A stretch of 64,000 nucleotides of DNA from positions 1,798,001 through 1,862,000 of the forward strand of contig NZ_CP104207.1 in NCBI RefSeq assembly GCF_025244705.1. Direction: 5' to 3'. This DNA comes from Sphingopyxis sp. PET50 (GTDB lineage: Bacteria; Pseudomonadota; Alphaproteobacteria; Sphingomonadales; Sphingomonadaceae). The notes under the pieces are model-generated. The model was not told where the DNA came from. It made no database searches and worked only from the letters and a program-made list of their open reading frames with translations. The translations under genes and the position numbers were made by a program. This document shows, in pieces, positions 49,943 to 59,797 of the stretch. The number at the start of each line of letters is the position of its first letter. Position 1 is the stretch's first letter.

Positions 49943-51105
49943 ACCATCACCGGAACCCGCCGCCCCGCCCGGTCCGATTCCTCCGCCGCCTCGCAGATCG
50001 CCTGCACCTGCAGTGCCTGCCCGAAGCCGGGGCTGCACTCGCGTCCTTCGCGCACCGCCGTCACCATCTCGTCGAGCATCAGCGTCATCGGAATGATGAC
50101 CCGCGCGTCCTCGGGCGTGGCGATCGGTGCGCCGCGCAATTGCGATAGCGCGTGGGGCAGCGTCACCGGCTGTTCCGGCTTGCCGAGATCCGCGCGCGGA
50201 ACGGTGGGCGCGTGGAACAAAATCGCATTGCCCGCATCGGGAAAACCCGAGGGCGCCTCGATCCGCAGCCGCCCGTTGGTACCATAGGCCTCGATCGCAA
50301 AGCCCCGCGCCGCCGCGACGCTCCAGCCGATATTCATCTGCGCCGTCCCGCCCTGCCGGAAACGCAAGGTCGCAAAGGCCGTATCGACCGTTTCGGGCGT
50401 GAAGGCGCCGCCGTCGTCGAAGCGCCATTCGCTCAGCCCGCGGCCCAGCGTCGCCGACACGCTCTCGACCTCGCCGAAGAGGTAGAGCAGCGCGTGGAGG
50501 CAATGACCGCCGAGGTTGCGCAACGCGCTCGCTCCCTCGCCCGCCATGCCGAGCCAGTTGTAATTGGTGGTATAGCCGGGCCGGGTGACGAACGGAAAGA
50601 CCGCCTCGCCGTCGCGGATGAGCGGGAAATGGCAGCGCAGTTCGACCCCGATCAGCTCGCCGAGCGCCCCGGCCTCGATCATCGCCTTCATCTGCCGGAA
50701 TTGCGGCAGCCACTGGAACTGCGCCTCGACCATGCCGACGACGCCGGCCGCCCGCTGCGCCGCGCGGATCGCCTTCGCCCCGGCGATGTCGGGCGCGAAG
50801 GGATTGGCGTTGATCACATGCTTTCCCGCCGTGAGCGCGTGCATGACCATGGCGTAGCGCAGCATCGGACGCGTACCGACGTCGATGATGTCGACCGGCG
50901 CCTCGTCGATCATGCGGCGATAGTCGTGATAGGCGTGAGGGATGCCGTGCGTATCTGCCGCGGCGCGCGCCGTCTCCTCATGCGCGGTGCAGATCGCCGT
51001 CACCTCGACGCCGGGCAGGTTCCTCCATGCCGGTAGATGACCGACGATCCCCCAATTGGCGCCGATCATCCCGACACGCAGCGGTTGCCGACCGGTCATG
51101 TCCAT
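49939..51105 (-). CDS. Gfo/Idh/MocA-family oxidoreductase
   Basis: Intact, 388 residues. Rossmann start RVGMIGANWGIVGHLPAW, then DIIDVGTRPMLRY, GKHVINANPFAPD (the usual EKP motif varies here to NPF) and NLGGHCLHALLYLFGEVESV. It oxidises or reduces a hydroxy group using NAD(P); the altered EKP motif leaves the catalytic lysine position unclear. It converges with the VOC remnant (shared CTAG at the ends) and has a strong operator upstream. Confidence 0.82.
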   Translation of the reverse strand: MDMTGRQPLRVGMIGANWGIVGHLPAWRNLPGVEVTAICTAHEETARAAADTHGIPHAYHDYRRMIDEAPVDIIDVGTRPMLRYAMVMHALTAGKHVINANPFAPDIAGAKAIRAAQRAAGVVGMVEAQFQWLPQFRQMKAMIEAGALGELIGVELRCHFPLIRDGEAVFPFVTRPGYTTNYNWLGMAGEGASALRNLGGHCLHALLYLFGEVESVSATLGRGLSEWRFDDGGAFTPETVDTAFATLRFRQGGTAQMNIGWSVAAARGFAIEAYGTNGRLRIEAPSGFPDAGNAILFHAPTVPRADLGKPEQPVTLPHALSQLRGAPIATPEDARVIIPMTLMLDEMVTAVREGRECSPGFGQALQVQAICEAAEESDRAGRRVPVMV

Positions 51106-51120
51106 CCTCCCCTCGACTCA

Positions 51121-51148
51121 AAATCATCTATCTTCTTATGATGATAAT
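51121..51148. promoter_or_regulatory. Putative shared operator upstream of Gfo/Idh gene
   Basis: Reads AAATCATCTATCTTC on the plus strand and continues to ATGATGATAATC, giving an imperfect inverted repeat ATCATC...GATGAT. This is the clearest symmetric example of the motif. Confidence 0.55.
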
Positions 51149-51192
51149 CGTGGCTGAAGCTGGACTGAATTACAAGCGAACCGTAACGGAAA

Positions 51193-51458
51193 GACGATTA
51201 TATCAACTGCAAACTTGGCGAGCCGATGGCGGTTTTGGGGTGGGGAGCGGACATAAAGCCCCTCCCCTTCAGGGGAGGGGGTTGGGGTGGGGTCCATCGG
51301 CCTTGCGCGAGGCCGATGGACCCCACCCGCTGCGACTAACGAACAAGTTCGTAAGTCTCGCTGCCCTCCCCTGAAGGGGAGGGCCTGATCTATTCCAACG
51401 TCCCCTTCCGCCCAAAGCCCGTCGTTCAGCGGCCGTGTTTGCAAAGGGCATAATGGCC
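51193..51458. repeat. MITE-like palindromic element, copy C (266 bp)
   Basis: Left end GACGATTATATCAACTGC, right end 51437-51458 complementary to GGCCATTATGCCCTTTGC. The core lies in the opposite direction to copies A and D: GG(G)AGGGG hairpin, long palindrome GGCCTTGCGCGAGGCC, ACGAACAAGTTCGT, second hairpin. No gene in the gap. Confidence 0.8.
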
Positions 51459-51471
51459 AACGGAAAAGAGC

Positions 51472-52149
51472 TCAGGCGCGATCCTCGTCCTGCGCAAGCG
51501 CCAGTAATCCGGCGCCATCGCGGATCGCGATCTCGCTATAGCCGACGGCGATGAAGCCGCGCCCGGCGAGCAGGCGGAGCAGGCCGTTCACATGCTGACG
51601 CGACACGCCGACGATGCGGGCGAGTTCGTCCTGCGTCGCGCGCAGCCGTCCGCCGCCCGCACCGCGGCTCCGGCCAGGAACAGCGCCAGCCGGGCGAGCG
51701 CCGGAAGCGAGCGCACCCGCGCGGCCTCGCGCATGCCGAGCCGGTGATGCGCGCAGTTGAGCAGCGCCAACGCCCGCCACAAATCGGGCATCGCCGCGGT
51801 GAGACCGGCGATGGCCGCCATCGGCACCGTCAGGATTCGCGCCAAGCCCCGCCGCGACCGCGTCATGCGGCCGTTCCCTTCCGTCGATCACCGAAAGCTC
51901 CCCGAACCAGCGCCCGGGCCGCACGATCATGTTGACCAGTTCCTGCCCGGCCACGGGATAGCTGACGAGCCGCATCTGGTCGGCGACAACGGCGTGAAGT
52001 CCGTTCGGCGGATCGCCGATACGATAGAGGTGGGCGCCGTCGCGGACGTCGTGGAGGTGCGCCCGGTCGAGCAGCCCGCCCCGCAGCGGGGCAGCCAGCG
52101 CGCCGAACCAGTTGTCGGCGGCGAGGATGGAAGCGGCATCTTGCGCCAT
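51472..52149 (-). CDS. Crp/Fnr-family transcriptional regulator (two compensating frame breaks)
   Basis: 225 residues. N-terminal cyclic-nucleotide-binding-like domain (GAHLYRIGDPPNGLHAVV, GRWFGELSVIDGRER), C-terminal winged helix LRATQDELARIVGVSRQHVNG. Between about 51845 (extra A) and 51646 (lost C/G) the frame is shifted; correcting both gives AAGLARILTVPMAA and DGLRATQDELA. No Cys cluster for an iron-sulfur centre, so not Fnr-like in redox sensing. Divergent from the amidohydrolase gene, which it may regulate. Confidence 0.82.
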   Translation of the reverse strand: MAQDAASILAADNWFGALAAPLRGGLLDRAHLHDVRDGAHLYRIGDPPNGLHAVVADQMRLVSYPVAGQELVNMIVRPGRWFGELSVIDGRERPHDAVAAGLGANPDGADGGHRRSHRGDARFVAGVGAAQLRASPARHARGRAGALASGARPAGAVPGRSRGAGGGRLRATQDELARIVGVSRQHVNGLLRLLAGRGFIAVGYSEIAIRDGAGLLALAQDEDRA

Positions 52150-52249
52150 CGCGCGACGCTGGATCGTGCCGCATCAATTGTCAACAAGATGACATTTTAC
52201 GGCCTGCCGCGATGCTATCGCCGGGCAACAAACAAGGATGGAGCGGGAC

Positions 52250-53921
52250 ATGGACGATTTTGACCTGGTGATTCGCGGCGGCACGATCTTCGACGGCCTC
52301 GGCAATCGGGGCGAGGCTTCGGACCTCGCGATCAAGGACGGGCGGATCGCCGCGATCGGCCGCATCGAAGCGCGCGGGCGCGAGGAAATCGATGCGAGCG
52401 GCCGGATCGTCACCCCCGGCTTCGTCGATGTCCACACCCATTATGACGGGCAGGCGCTGTGGGAAAACCGGCTCGCGCCCTCGTCGAACCATGGCGTGAC
52501 CACCGCCGTGATGGGCAATTGCGGGGTCGGCTTCGCGCCCTGCAAGCCGCATCAGCGCGACATGCTCGTCGCGGTGATGGAGGGGGTCGAGGATGTTCCC
52601 GAAGTCGTGATGACCGAGGGGCTGCCGTGGAACTGGGAGACCTTTCCCGAATATCTCGACGCGCTCGGCGCGCGCGAACTCGACATCGACGTCGCGGCAC
52701 AGCTGCCGCATTCGGCGCTCCGCGTCTTCGTGATGGGCGAACGCGCCGCCGATCACGAGCCGCCCAACGCCAAGGATCTTGCCGCGATGCGCGCGCTCAC
52801 GACCGAGGCGATCCGGGCGGGGGCGCTCGGCGTCAGCACGTCGCGCAACCTGATGCACCGCACCAAGGCGGGCGAACTCGCGCCCAGCCTCTTCTCCGAA
52901 GAGGATGAACTCAAGGCGCTCGCCGCCGGGCTGCGCGACAGCCGGCGACGGCGTCTATCAGATCATCCCGCGCGTGATGGGGCCAGCCGCCGACGAATTC
53001 GCCTTGATGCGCCGGATCGCGGAAACATCGGGCCGTCCCCTCTCCTATTCGCTGCTCCAGATGCCGGCGGGCGACCCCGGCGAGTGGCGCGTGTCGCTCG
53101 ACGCGCTGGCGGAGGCGCGCGCCGACGGCCTGCCGATGCGCGCGCAGGTCGCGCCGCGCCCCGTCGGCATGCTCTATGGGCTCGACCTCAGCTTCCACCC
53201 CTTCGCGCTGCACCCCAGCTTCCGCCCGCTCAGCGACCGGCCGCTCGCGGAAAAGGTCGCCGCGATGCGCGACCCGGCGTTCCGCGCCAGGCTGCTGTCG
53301 GAGCAGCCCGAGGACAGCAACCCCGTCTCGCTCGCCACGGTCAAGGCGTTCCGTTTCGCCTATCCGATGGGCGCGACGCCTGATTACGAACCCGACGTCG
53401 CCGACCGCATCGACAAGCGCGCCGAGGCGCTCGGCATCACGCCCGAGGAACATGCCTATGACCTGCTGCTCGAGCAGGACGGCAAGGCGCTGCTGTATCA
53501 GCCCGGCGCCAATTATCGAGACGGCAATCTGGACGCGGTGCACACCATGCTCGCACATCCGGGCACTGTCGTCGGCCTGGCCGATGGCGGCGCGCATTAC
53601 GGCATGATCTGCGATGCCAGCTTCCCGACCTTCTTCCTCAAGCGCTGGGTGACCGATGCGGCGGACGGACAGCGCATCCCCATCGAACGGGCGATCGCGG
53701 CGCTGACCAGCGAACCCGCCGACATGGTCGGACTCGGCGACCGCGGGCGGCTGACGGTCGGCGCCAAGGCCGACGTCAACATCATCGACTTCGACGCGCT
53801 GGGCCTCCATATCCCGTCGGTCGTTCGGGATTTGCCGGCGGGGGGCAAACGGCTCCGCCAGCTCGCCGACGGTTATGACGCGACGATCGTGTCGGGGGTC
53901 GTGACCTATCGCAACGGCTAG
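52250..53921 (+). CDS. Amidohydrolase, N-acyl-D-amino-acid deacylase (amidohydrolase 3) family (frame break)
   Basis: About 556 residues from ATG 52250, preceded by GGAG; ATG 52238 is an alternative. Metal-binding DVHTHYDGQALW, GNCGVGFAPC, and the late DGGAHYGMICDASF give the D-aminoacylase-like set. Removing A52940 restores LRDAGDGVYQIIPRVMG. It hydrolyses an amide or related bond; in this family many members have unknown cyclic-amide or ester substrates. Last gene of the island before the backbone region. Confidence 0.86.
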
Positions 53922-54329
53922 GCATACCGGCGCGCTTCCGGGTCGAGCTGGTGCGCGGCGCGCGCGCCTTGGCGGCCTGACCCGGTCCAGACAGGACGAG
54001 GTCGGCACGACCCGACGGGTCGTGCCGGCCTCCAACCGCCGGAACCGAAACAGATCGGGTCGCAAGATCGGAAAACGGTTCGGGCGGCTATCCGGTCATC
54101 GGCCGCGCGATCACTCCGCCCGGCCCTGTCCCGCTTGCTAATTTCCGCCCGGGCCAGGCGTCTACCCAATGTTTTTTGGGATGGTGCTCAGCCCCCGCTT
54201 TGGTTAAGCAATCCTTATCCCGACCGCACAGTGAGACCCCGTGCGGGCCCGGACGCGGCGGCGGCGGAGTGGGGGCCGTCCGTCGTCGCGAGCTCTTTCC
54301 GGCCTGCGGGCCGCGATCCTCCTTTCCCA
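53922..54329. other. Non-coding region, hairpin at 54004-54026
   Basis: About 400 bp without a convincing gene. A perfect stem GGCACGACCC / GGGTCGTGCC sits about 80 bp after the amidohydrolase stop and may end its transcript, though no T-run follows. The rest probably holds the kinase promoter. This is the likely junction between catabolic island and backbone. Confidence 0.5.
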
Positions 54330-56641
54330 ATGAAAATTGACTTTCCCGGGCGTGCGCGCGACAGATTCGGCGGGATGTCGCAGCTTTACCGGCCCATACG
54401 ATTCTGGTTCGCCCTGCTGGCCGTCCTGCTGGCGGGCGCTTTGCCGTCGAATGCCGCCGCCGCCGATATTCCCATCGTCGAACTTCGTGCCGGACACGAC
54501 GCGCCGCCGCTGGCATCCTATCTGCGCTATCGCATCGACGGAGCCGAACCGCCCGGGACGGCACCCGCCGACCTGCTCGCCGAGCCCGCTGCAGCGCGTC
54601 ACCGGCTCGACGATCCATTTCGGCCCGCCGGGGCGCAAGACCATGGTCGTGGTGCGCGTCCGCAATGCCGGCGACAAGCAGGGCAGCTGGATCTTCACCA
54701 CCGGGCGCGGGTCGCTCGCCTATTTCCGGCTCTACGAGGTCGCGAACGGCAAACTCGACCTGCTCGTCGACGGGTCGGACCCCGATGCCGCCGGTGACAA
54801 TCTGCAGACCTATCAGGCGTTCAGCACCGAATTCGTCCTCGATGCCGGTCAGGAGAAATTGCTGCTGATCGACTTCCTGTCGGAAAATTCGACCTATCTT
54901 CCGCTCAAGATCAACAGCTACGGGACCTTCTTCAAGGAACGGCGCGCCAATATCGCGATGGTGTCGGGCGTCGTGTTCGGGGTCGTCGTGCTGATCCTGC
55001 TCAACTTCCTCTTCTTCTCGATCACCGGGCACCGCGAATTCGTCTGGCTGGCGGTGGCGCAGGCCTTTTTCGCGCTCAACACGGTCCATTCGGAAGGCTA
55101 TTTCACCATCTTCTTCCTTGCCGACCACCCGCTCGTGGGGGTCGCGATCGAGGATGTCTTCAAATGCGGCTTCGCCGCCGCGATGGCGCAGTTCGGCCGC
55201 AGCTTCATCGACACGCTCGGCGCATTTCCCGCGGAGCGACCTGTCCTTGCGCATCCTGATCGGCGCCGCGCTGCTGATCATGCTGCTGCAGCCCGCGCTG
55301 ACGCTCTATCCGCCGGCGATGCGGCAGGCGCTGCACATCGGCGGTTGGCTCGTCGCGATCGGCGTCGCGCTGTTCCTTCCTTTCGTCGGTTTCGCGGCGA
55401 TGCAGCAGCTCGGCCGCCAGCTCTGGCCGCTGTTCGTCGGCTGGGGCAGCCTTGCGCTCTTCATCGTCTATTCCGCCATCGCGTCGATGGGGATCTTCGC
55501 CTGGCTGCCGATCAACTGGCATCTCGCCGGACCCGTCGGGCTGTTCGAATCGATCATGGTGACGCTCGCGCTCGGGCTCAATCTCAAGAAGATCCAGAAC
55601 GACAAGCTTGTCGCCGACCGCAATTATGCGCGCTCGATGACCGAACGGCTGGAGATCAGCGAACGCGCGGCGCGGCTCGCCGAGGAAAAGGCCTTCGCGC
55701 TCGAAACGGTGAACAGCCAGAACGCCCTGCTCCACGCCTCGGGGCACGACAGCAAGCAGGTCATCCTTGCGCTCAATACCGCGATCGACGTGCTGAAGCG
55801 CGGCGACGACCGGGGCGCGAACGCCGACCTCACCGACATGCTGCAAAGCTCGTCGGCCTATCTCAGCCAGATCGTCTCCACCACCATGTCGGGCGCCAGC
55901 ATCGTCGGCAGCGAAACCCCCTTCGTCGCACTCAGCGCCTTCGAGGGCCGCGCGCTCGTCGAGCCGCTGCAGATGATGTTCCGGACCCCGTTCGCCGACA
56001 AGGGGCTGACACTGGAAACGCGCGTCGAGGGCGATGTCACGATCCTCTCCGACAAGCCCTTGCTCATGCGCGCGCTCACCAACCTGCTCGGCAACTGCTA
56101 CAAATATACCGCGACCGGCGGCGCGCGCGTCACCCTGTCGCGCGAGGGCGGGCAGGCGGTGATCCATGTCGCCGACAGCGGCCCCGGCATGGCGCCCGGC
56201 ATCGTCGCCGCGCTGAACGGCGGCGCCGCGACGCGGCTGCGCGCCGACGAGGGCAGCGACGGGACGGGATCGGGCTTCCGGTCGGCCAAGCGGCTCGTCG
56301 CGCTGCTCGGCGGAACGCTCGACATCGCCGCCGCGTCGCGCGAAGGAACCGATGTGCGCATTGTCCTGCCGCTGGCCTGCGGCGCGGTGACGCCCTGCTC
56401 CGCCGAGGATCTTCGGGCCGGGCTCGACCGGCGCCTGCTGCTCGACTTCGACCAGCGCCAGACCTTCGACGCGGCGCTGGCCGGAACCGTCCTCCCGCGC
56501 GAGCGGATCATCGCCCTGACCTACGACGACACCACCGTCACGCGCGGGCGGCTCGGCGAGATCGTCGGCATGATGATCATCAAGCCGGTGTGCCGCGAAC
56601 TGCTCCGCCACCCGCTGCTCGGGCCGTCAGATCAGCCTTAG
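54330..56641 (+). CDS. Membrane histidine kinase with 7TM-DISM sensor (two frame breaks)
   Basis: About 769 residues after correction near 54593 and at A55235; start at 54330 or 54375. Signal sequence FWFALLAVLLAGALPSNA, then an extracytoplasmic 7TMR-DISMED2-like domain, about seven membrane helices (VSGVVFGVVVLILLNFLFF and following), a coiled linker, and the kinase core. The phosphoacceptor region is ASGHDSKQVILAL, an H-box of the HD-x-x-Q type. ATPase motifs are NLLGNCYKY, DSGPGMAPG and GTGSGFRSAKRLV. A further ~100 residues of unknown function follow. It converges with the regulator at 56627, 15 bp overlap; probably its partner. Confidence 0.82.
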
Positions 56642-57244
56642 CTCCTGCGCCCGCTCGACGATCTTGCGATTGTTGGCGACGTCGAGCTTGCGGCGCAATT
56701 CGGCGATATGGAAAGAGACGGTCGGCTGGGCGATCGCCAGCCGGTAGGCGATCTCCTTGTTGCTCTCGCCCTCCGCCAGATAGTGGAGGATCGCCATCTG
56801 CCGCGACGACAGCGCGACCGGCGGCGCCTGGAACTTGCCGAGCGCCTCCGCCATGTACGGCGAGACGAAGATGTCGCCGGCGAGCGCGGCGTCGCACGCG
56901 GCGACGATCTGGTCGGTGGGGTCGGACTTGCTGACCACTGCCCGCGCGCCGAGCTTCAGCGCATAGTCGATCTCATGGAGCAGCGTCTCGCCGGTCAGGA
57001 TGATGACCGTCATGTCGCGCGACCCGACGATCTCCGCGAGCACGCTGATCCCGCGCACGTCGGGCAGGTTGAGGTCGAGGATCACCAGATCGACCGGCTG
57101 CGACTGGACGAAGGCGCCCACCATCGCCCCGCGGTCGAGCGCGCCGACGACGGCATAGCGCTCGTGCGCCGCGAACAGCAGTTTCAGCCCGCTTTGCGTG
57201 ATGCCATGATCGTCGACGATCAGGATGTTGTGCTTGCCGGTCAC
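56627..57244 (-). CDS. Response regulator, NarL/FixJ (LuxR-HTH) type
   Basis: Intact, 205 residues. Receiver domain: acidic pair in ILIVDDHG, phosphoacceptor Asp in DLVILDLNLPDVRG, Thr in IILTGET and Lys in VVSKSDP. C-terminal helix-turn-helix SSRQMAILHYLAEGESNKEIAYRLAIAQPTVSFHI in parts. The stop region overlaps the kinase gene on the opposite strand, an antisense arrangement that may make the two mRNAs interact. Phosphorylation by the neighbouring kinase is likely. Confidence 0.9.
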   Translation of the reverse strand: MTGKHNILIVDDHGITQSGLKLLFAAHERYAVVGALDRGAMVGAFVQSQPVDLVILDLNLPDVRGISVLAEIVGSRDMTVIILTGETLLHEIDYALKLGARAVVSKSDPTDQIVAACDAALAGDIFVSPYMAEALGKFQAPPVALSSRQMAILHYLAEGESNKEIAYRLAIAQPTVSFHIAELRRKLDVANNRKIVERAQELRLI

Positions 57245-57400
57245 CGCGATCCGCCCTCAGCCCCTGTCGGCCGATGATGCCCCGCGACCGCGTCGCATAT
57301 CAACCTGAATAAATTCGGGTCCGCGGCACCGCCCGCCGCCACGGCGCGCGGATGCGGGCTGAGCGGAGATTCGCCGCTTCGTCGTCGCTGTCTTGGTGAT

Positions 57401-57486
57401 GGTGGACAGGGCTGGATTCGAACCAGCGTACGGAAACCCGGGCAGATTTACAGTCTGCTGCCTTTAACCACTCGGCCACCTGTCCA
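57401..57486 (-). tRNA. tRNA-Tyr (GTA)
   Basis: 86 bases with acceptor GGACAGG / CCTGTCC, anticodon loop CTGTAAATC giving anticodon GTA, a long variable arm, the T-loop GGTTCGAATCC and an encoded CCA end. It lies at the backbone side of the catabolic island. Confidence 0.97.
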
Positions 57487-57565
57487 TGGGGTCCGCGTTG
57501 GGAAGCGGTCCAATGGCGAAACGATACTTGCCTGTCAATGGCAGTCGTGGGAAAGGCCGCGCATT

Positions 57566-58338
57566 ATGCGTCAATTTTCCCGCCATCGCCGCCCTTCCGG
57601 CCCGTCGCCCAGGGGCCAGGCCCCGCGTTTCTGGGGGCCAAGCACGCCGTTCTCGCCGCGCTCGCCAATCCCGAACGCACCGTCAAGCGTGTGTGGGGCA
57701 CGCGCGAGGCGCTCGGATCGCTCGACCTGCCGCCGGTGGTGCCGATCAGCTATGCGGAGGTCACCGACCTCGCCCGCCTCGTGCCCCGCGACGCGCCGCA
57801 CCAGGGGCTGGTGATCGAGGTCGACCCCCTCGACAGCCCGTGGCTCGGCGACATATTGCAGGACGAGGTCGACAATGAGCGCAAGCGCCCGCTTGTCATC
57901 CTCGATCAGGTCACCGACCCGCACAATATCGGCGCGGTGCTGCGTTCGGCCGCCGCCTTCGACGCCGCGTGCATCGTCACGCAGGATCGCCACAGCCCGC
58001 CCGAAAGCGGCGTCATCGCGCGCTCGGCGTCGGGCGCGCTCGAAACCGTGCCGTGGGTGCGCGTCGTCAACCTGTCGCGCGCGCTGGAAGAGATCGCCGA
58101 GGCGCAATATTGGCGCATCGGGCTGATGGGCGACACCGAAACGACGCTTGGCTCGACGCTCGACGGCAGCAAGGTCGCGCTCGTGCTCGGCTCCGAAGGC
58201 GACGGGATGCGCTACAATGTCATGGAACATTGCGACGTGCTGGCAAAGCTGCCGATCTCGCCGCGCATGGAGAGCCTGAACATCTCGAACGCCGCGGCGA
58301 TCGCGCTCTACGCGGTCGCGACGGCGGGAACACGCTAA
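57566..58338 (+). CDS. rlmB: 23S rRNA (guanosine-2'-O-)-methyltransferase RlmB / TrmH family (frame break near N-terminus)
   Basis: About 257 residues. SPOUT-fold signatures: PLVILDQVTDPHNIGAVLRSAAAF with NIGA, VALVLGSEGDGMRYNV and ISPRMESLNISNAAAIALY, the knotted cofactor site. It methylates a ribose in 23S rRNA. The frame changes at the G-run near 57632-57637; restoring one G joins the start MRQFSRHRRPSGPS...RFWGAKHAVLAAL, which fits the family N-terminus better than the uninterrupted reading from 57538. It is followed by a hairpin and repeat copy D. Confidence 0.88.
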
Positions 58339-58360
58339 CAGGAAAGGACCGTATCGCCGA

Positions 58361-58445
58361 GCGAAGACGAGGGGCTCGTTCGAGCGAAGCGAGAACCAGC
58401 GCCGCTGCAGCCTCGACTACGCTCGGCAGAGCCCCTCGTCTTTGC
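58361..58445. repeat. Palindromic element / terminator-like hairpin after rlmB
   Basis: Arms GCGAAGACGAGGGGCTC (58361-58377) and GAGCCCCTCGTCTTTGC (58429-58445) pair with one mismatch around an internal smaller stem. The TTT after the second arm is short, so a terminator function is only possible. Confidence 0.55.
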
Positions 58446-58466
58446 TGGGGGAATCGGCTTTCGTTT

Positions 58467-58732
58467 TGCGATCATATCCTTTGCAAACCGAAGCAGCCTG
58501 TCGGGGTCGGGGTGAGGAGCGGAGGTTCGGATAAACGCCACGCCCTCCCCTTCAGGGGAGGGCAGCGAGACTTACGAACTTGTTCGTTAGTCGCAGCGGG
58601 TGGGGTCCATCGGCCTCGCGCAAGGCCGATGGACCCCACCCCAACCCCTCCCCTGAAGGGGAGGGGCTTTATGGACGCTCCCGCCCGATACCCGCCGGTC
58701 AGCGAGCGAGTTTGCAAAGGACAAAATGGCCT
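58467..58732. repeat. MITE-like palindromic element, copy D (266 bp)
   Basis: Ends share 12 perfect bases of inverted repeat (TCCTTTGCAAAC on the left, its complement on the right). The core is the same order and direction as copy A, with ACGAACTTGTTCGT and the long palindrome GGCCTCGCGCAAGGCC. Same length as copy C. Confidence 0.8.
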
Positions 58733-58742
58733 TTCTTTTGGC

Positions 58743-59058
58743 TCAATCCTCCGCCGCGATCCGCACCTTCAACCCGTCCATCGCCTCGGTGAAGGGCAGC
58801 TGGCACGACAGGCGCGAGGTCTCGTCGCGGTCGGTGGTCGAGATCGAGCAGATCGTTCTCGTCCTCGCTCATCGCGGGCAGGTCGCCCGCCGCGACCTCG
58901 ACATGGACGTGGCAGGTGGCGCAGCTGCAGCAGCCGCCGCACAGCGCGAGCAGTTCGTCGAAACCCGCGTCGCGGATATTTTCCATCACGGTCAGGCCGG
59001 TGTCGCCCTCGATCTCATGTTCGGTCCCGTCGCGCGTCACCACAATCAGCTTGGCCAT
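58743..59058 (-). CDS. 2Fe-2S ferredoxin, adrenodoxin type (frame break)
   Basis: About 104 residues. [18 protein letters not shown] start and the cluster loop [14 protein letters not shown], matching C-x5-C-x2-C of vertebrate-type ferredoxins, then MSEDENDL. Removing A58847 (plus strand) joins the C-terminal part [18 protein letters not shown] with the fourth Cys. Could supply electrons to the Rieske oxygenase or P450, but it lies in the backbone, so this is only possible. Confidence 0.87.
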
Positions 59059-59160
59059 GCTCGTCCCCATATCGTTTGATTCGCATGGCCTATGTCGCGC
59101 GTTGCGCGGCAAATCAAGCGCTGCTAGTGAGACAGGTGAAGAACAAAAAGGGAATATCGC

Positions 59161-59778
59161 ATGGGCCTGACGCAGGAACAACTGAACGCCGGAATCGACG
59201 CGCTTGCCGGGGTCGAGCCCGGATTCGCGCGCGCGCTCGGCCATGCCGGCTATCCCGAACCGCGCATCCGCGCGCCCGGCTATACCACGCTGCTGCGCAC
59301 CATCGTCGGCCAGCAGGTCAGCGTCGCCGCCGCCAATTCGATCTGGAACAAGCTGGAGGCGGGATTCGGCGAGGGGTGTCCCGCCGAGGTCATGGCCGCG
59401 GCCGAGTTCGATGCGCTGCGCGCCTGCGGCCTGTCGGCGCAGAAACAGGGCTATGCCAAGAGCCTCGCGCAACTGGTGATCGACGGCGAATTGCGGTTCG
59501 ACGCCCTCCCCGCCGATGACGAGGAAGCGATCGCCCTGCTGACGCGGGTCAAGGGCATCGGCCGCTGGTCGGCCGAAATCTACCTGCTCTTCGCCGAAGG
59601 CCGCCCCGATGTCTGGCCCGCGGGCGACCTCGCGGTGCAGGAGGCAGTCGGCCGCATCCTGGGACTCGACGCCCGCCCGAGCGAAAAGGCGATCCGCGAG
59701 ATCGCCGAAGCCTGGCGCCCCCACCGCGGCGCCGCGGCGATCTTCAGCTGGCATTGCTATAATATGGCGGTGATCTAG
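59161..59778 (+). CDS. DNA-3-methyladenine glycosylase II (AlkA-type, HhH-GPD)
   Basis: Intact, 205 residues. Helix-hairpin-helix [17 protein letters not shown] and the catalytic Asp in WPAGDLAVQ of the HhH-GPD superfamily. It removes alkylated purines in base excision repair. Short form without the AlkA N-terminal domain. It is divergent from the ferredoxin gene and followed by a palindromic repeat. Confidence 0.9.
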   Translation: MGLTQEQLNAGIDALAGVEPGFARALGHAGYPEPRIRAPGYTTLLRTIVGQQVSVAAANSIWNKLEAGFGEGCPAEVMAAAEFDALRACGLSAQKQGYAKSLAQLVIDGELRFDALPADDEEAIALLTRVKGIGRWSAEIYLLFAEGRPDVWPAGDLAVQEAVGRILGLDARPSEKAIREIAEAWRPHRGAAAIFSWHCYNMAVI

Positions 59779-59797
59779 CAATGCCTCATCCTGCTCT

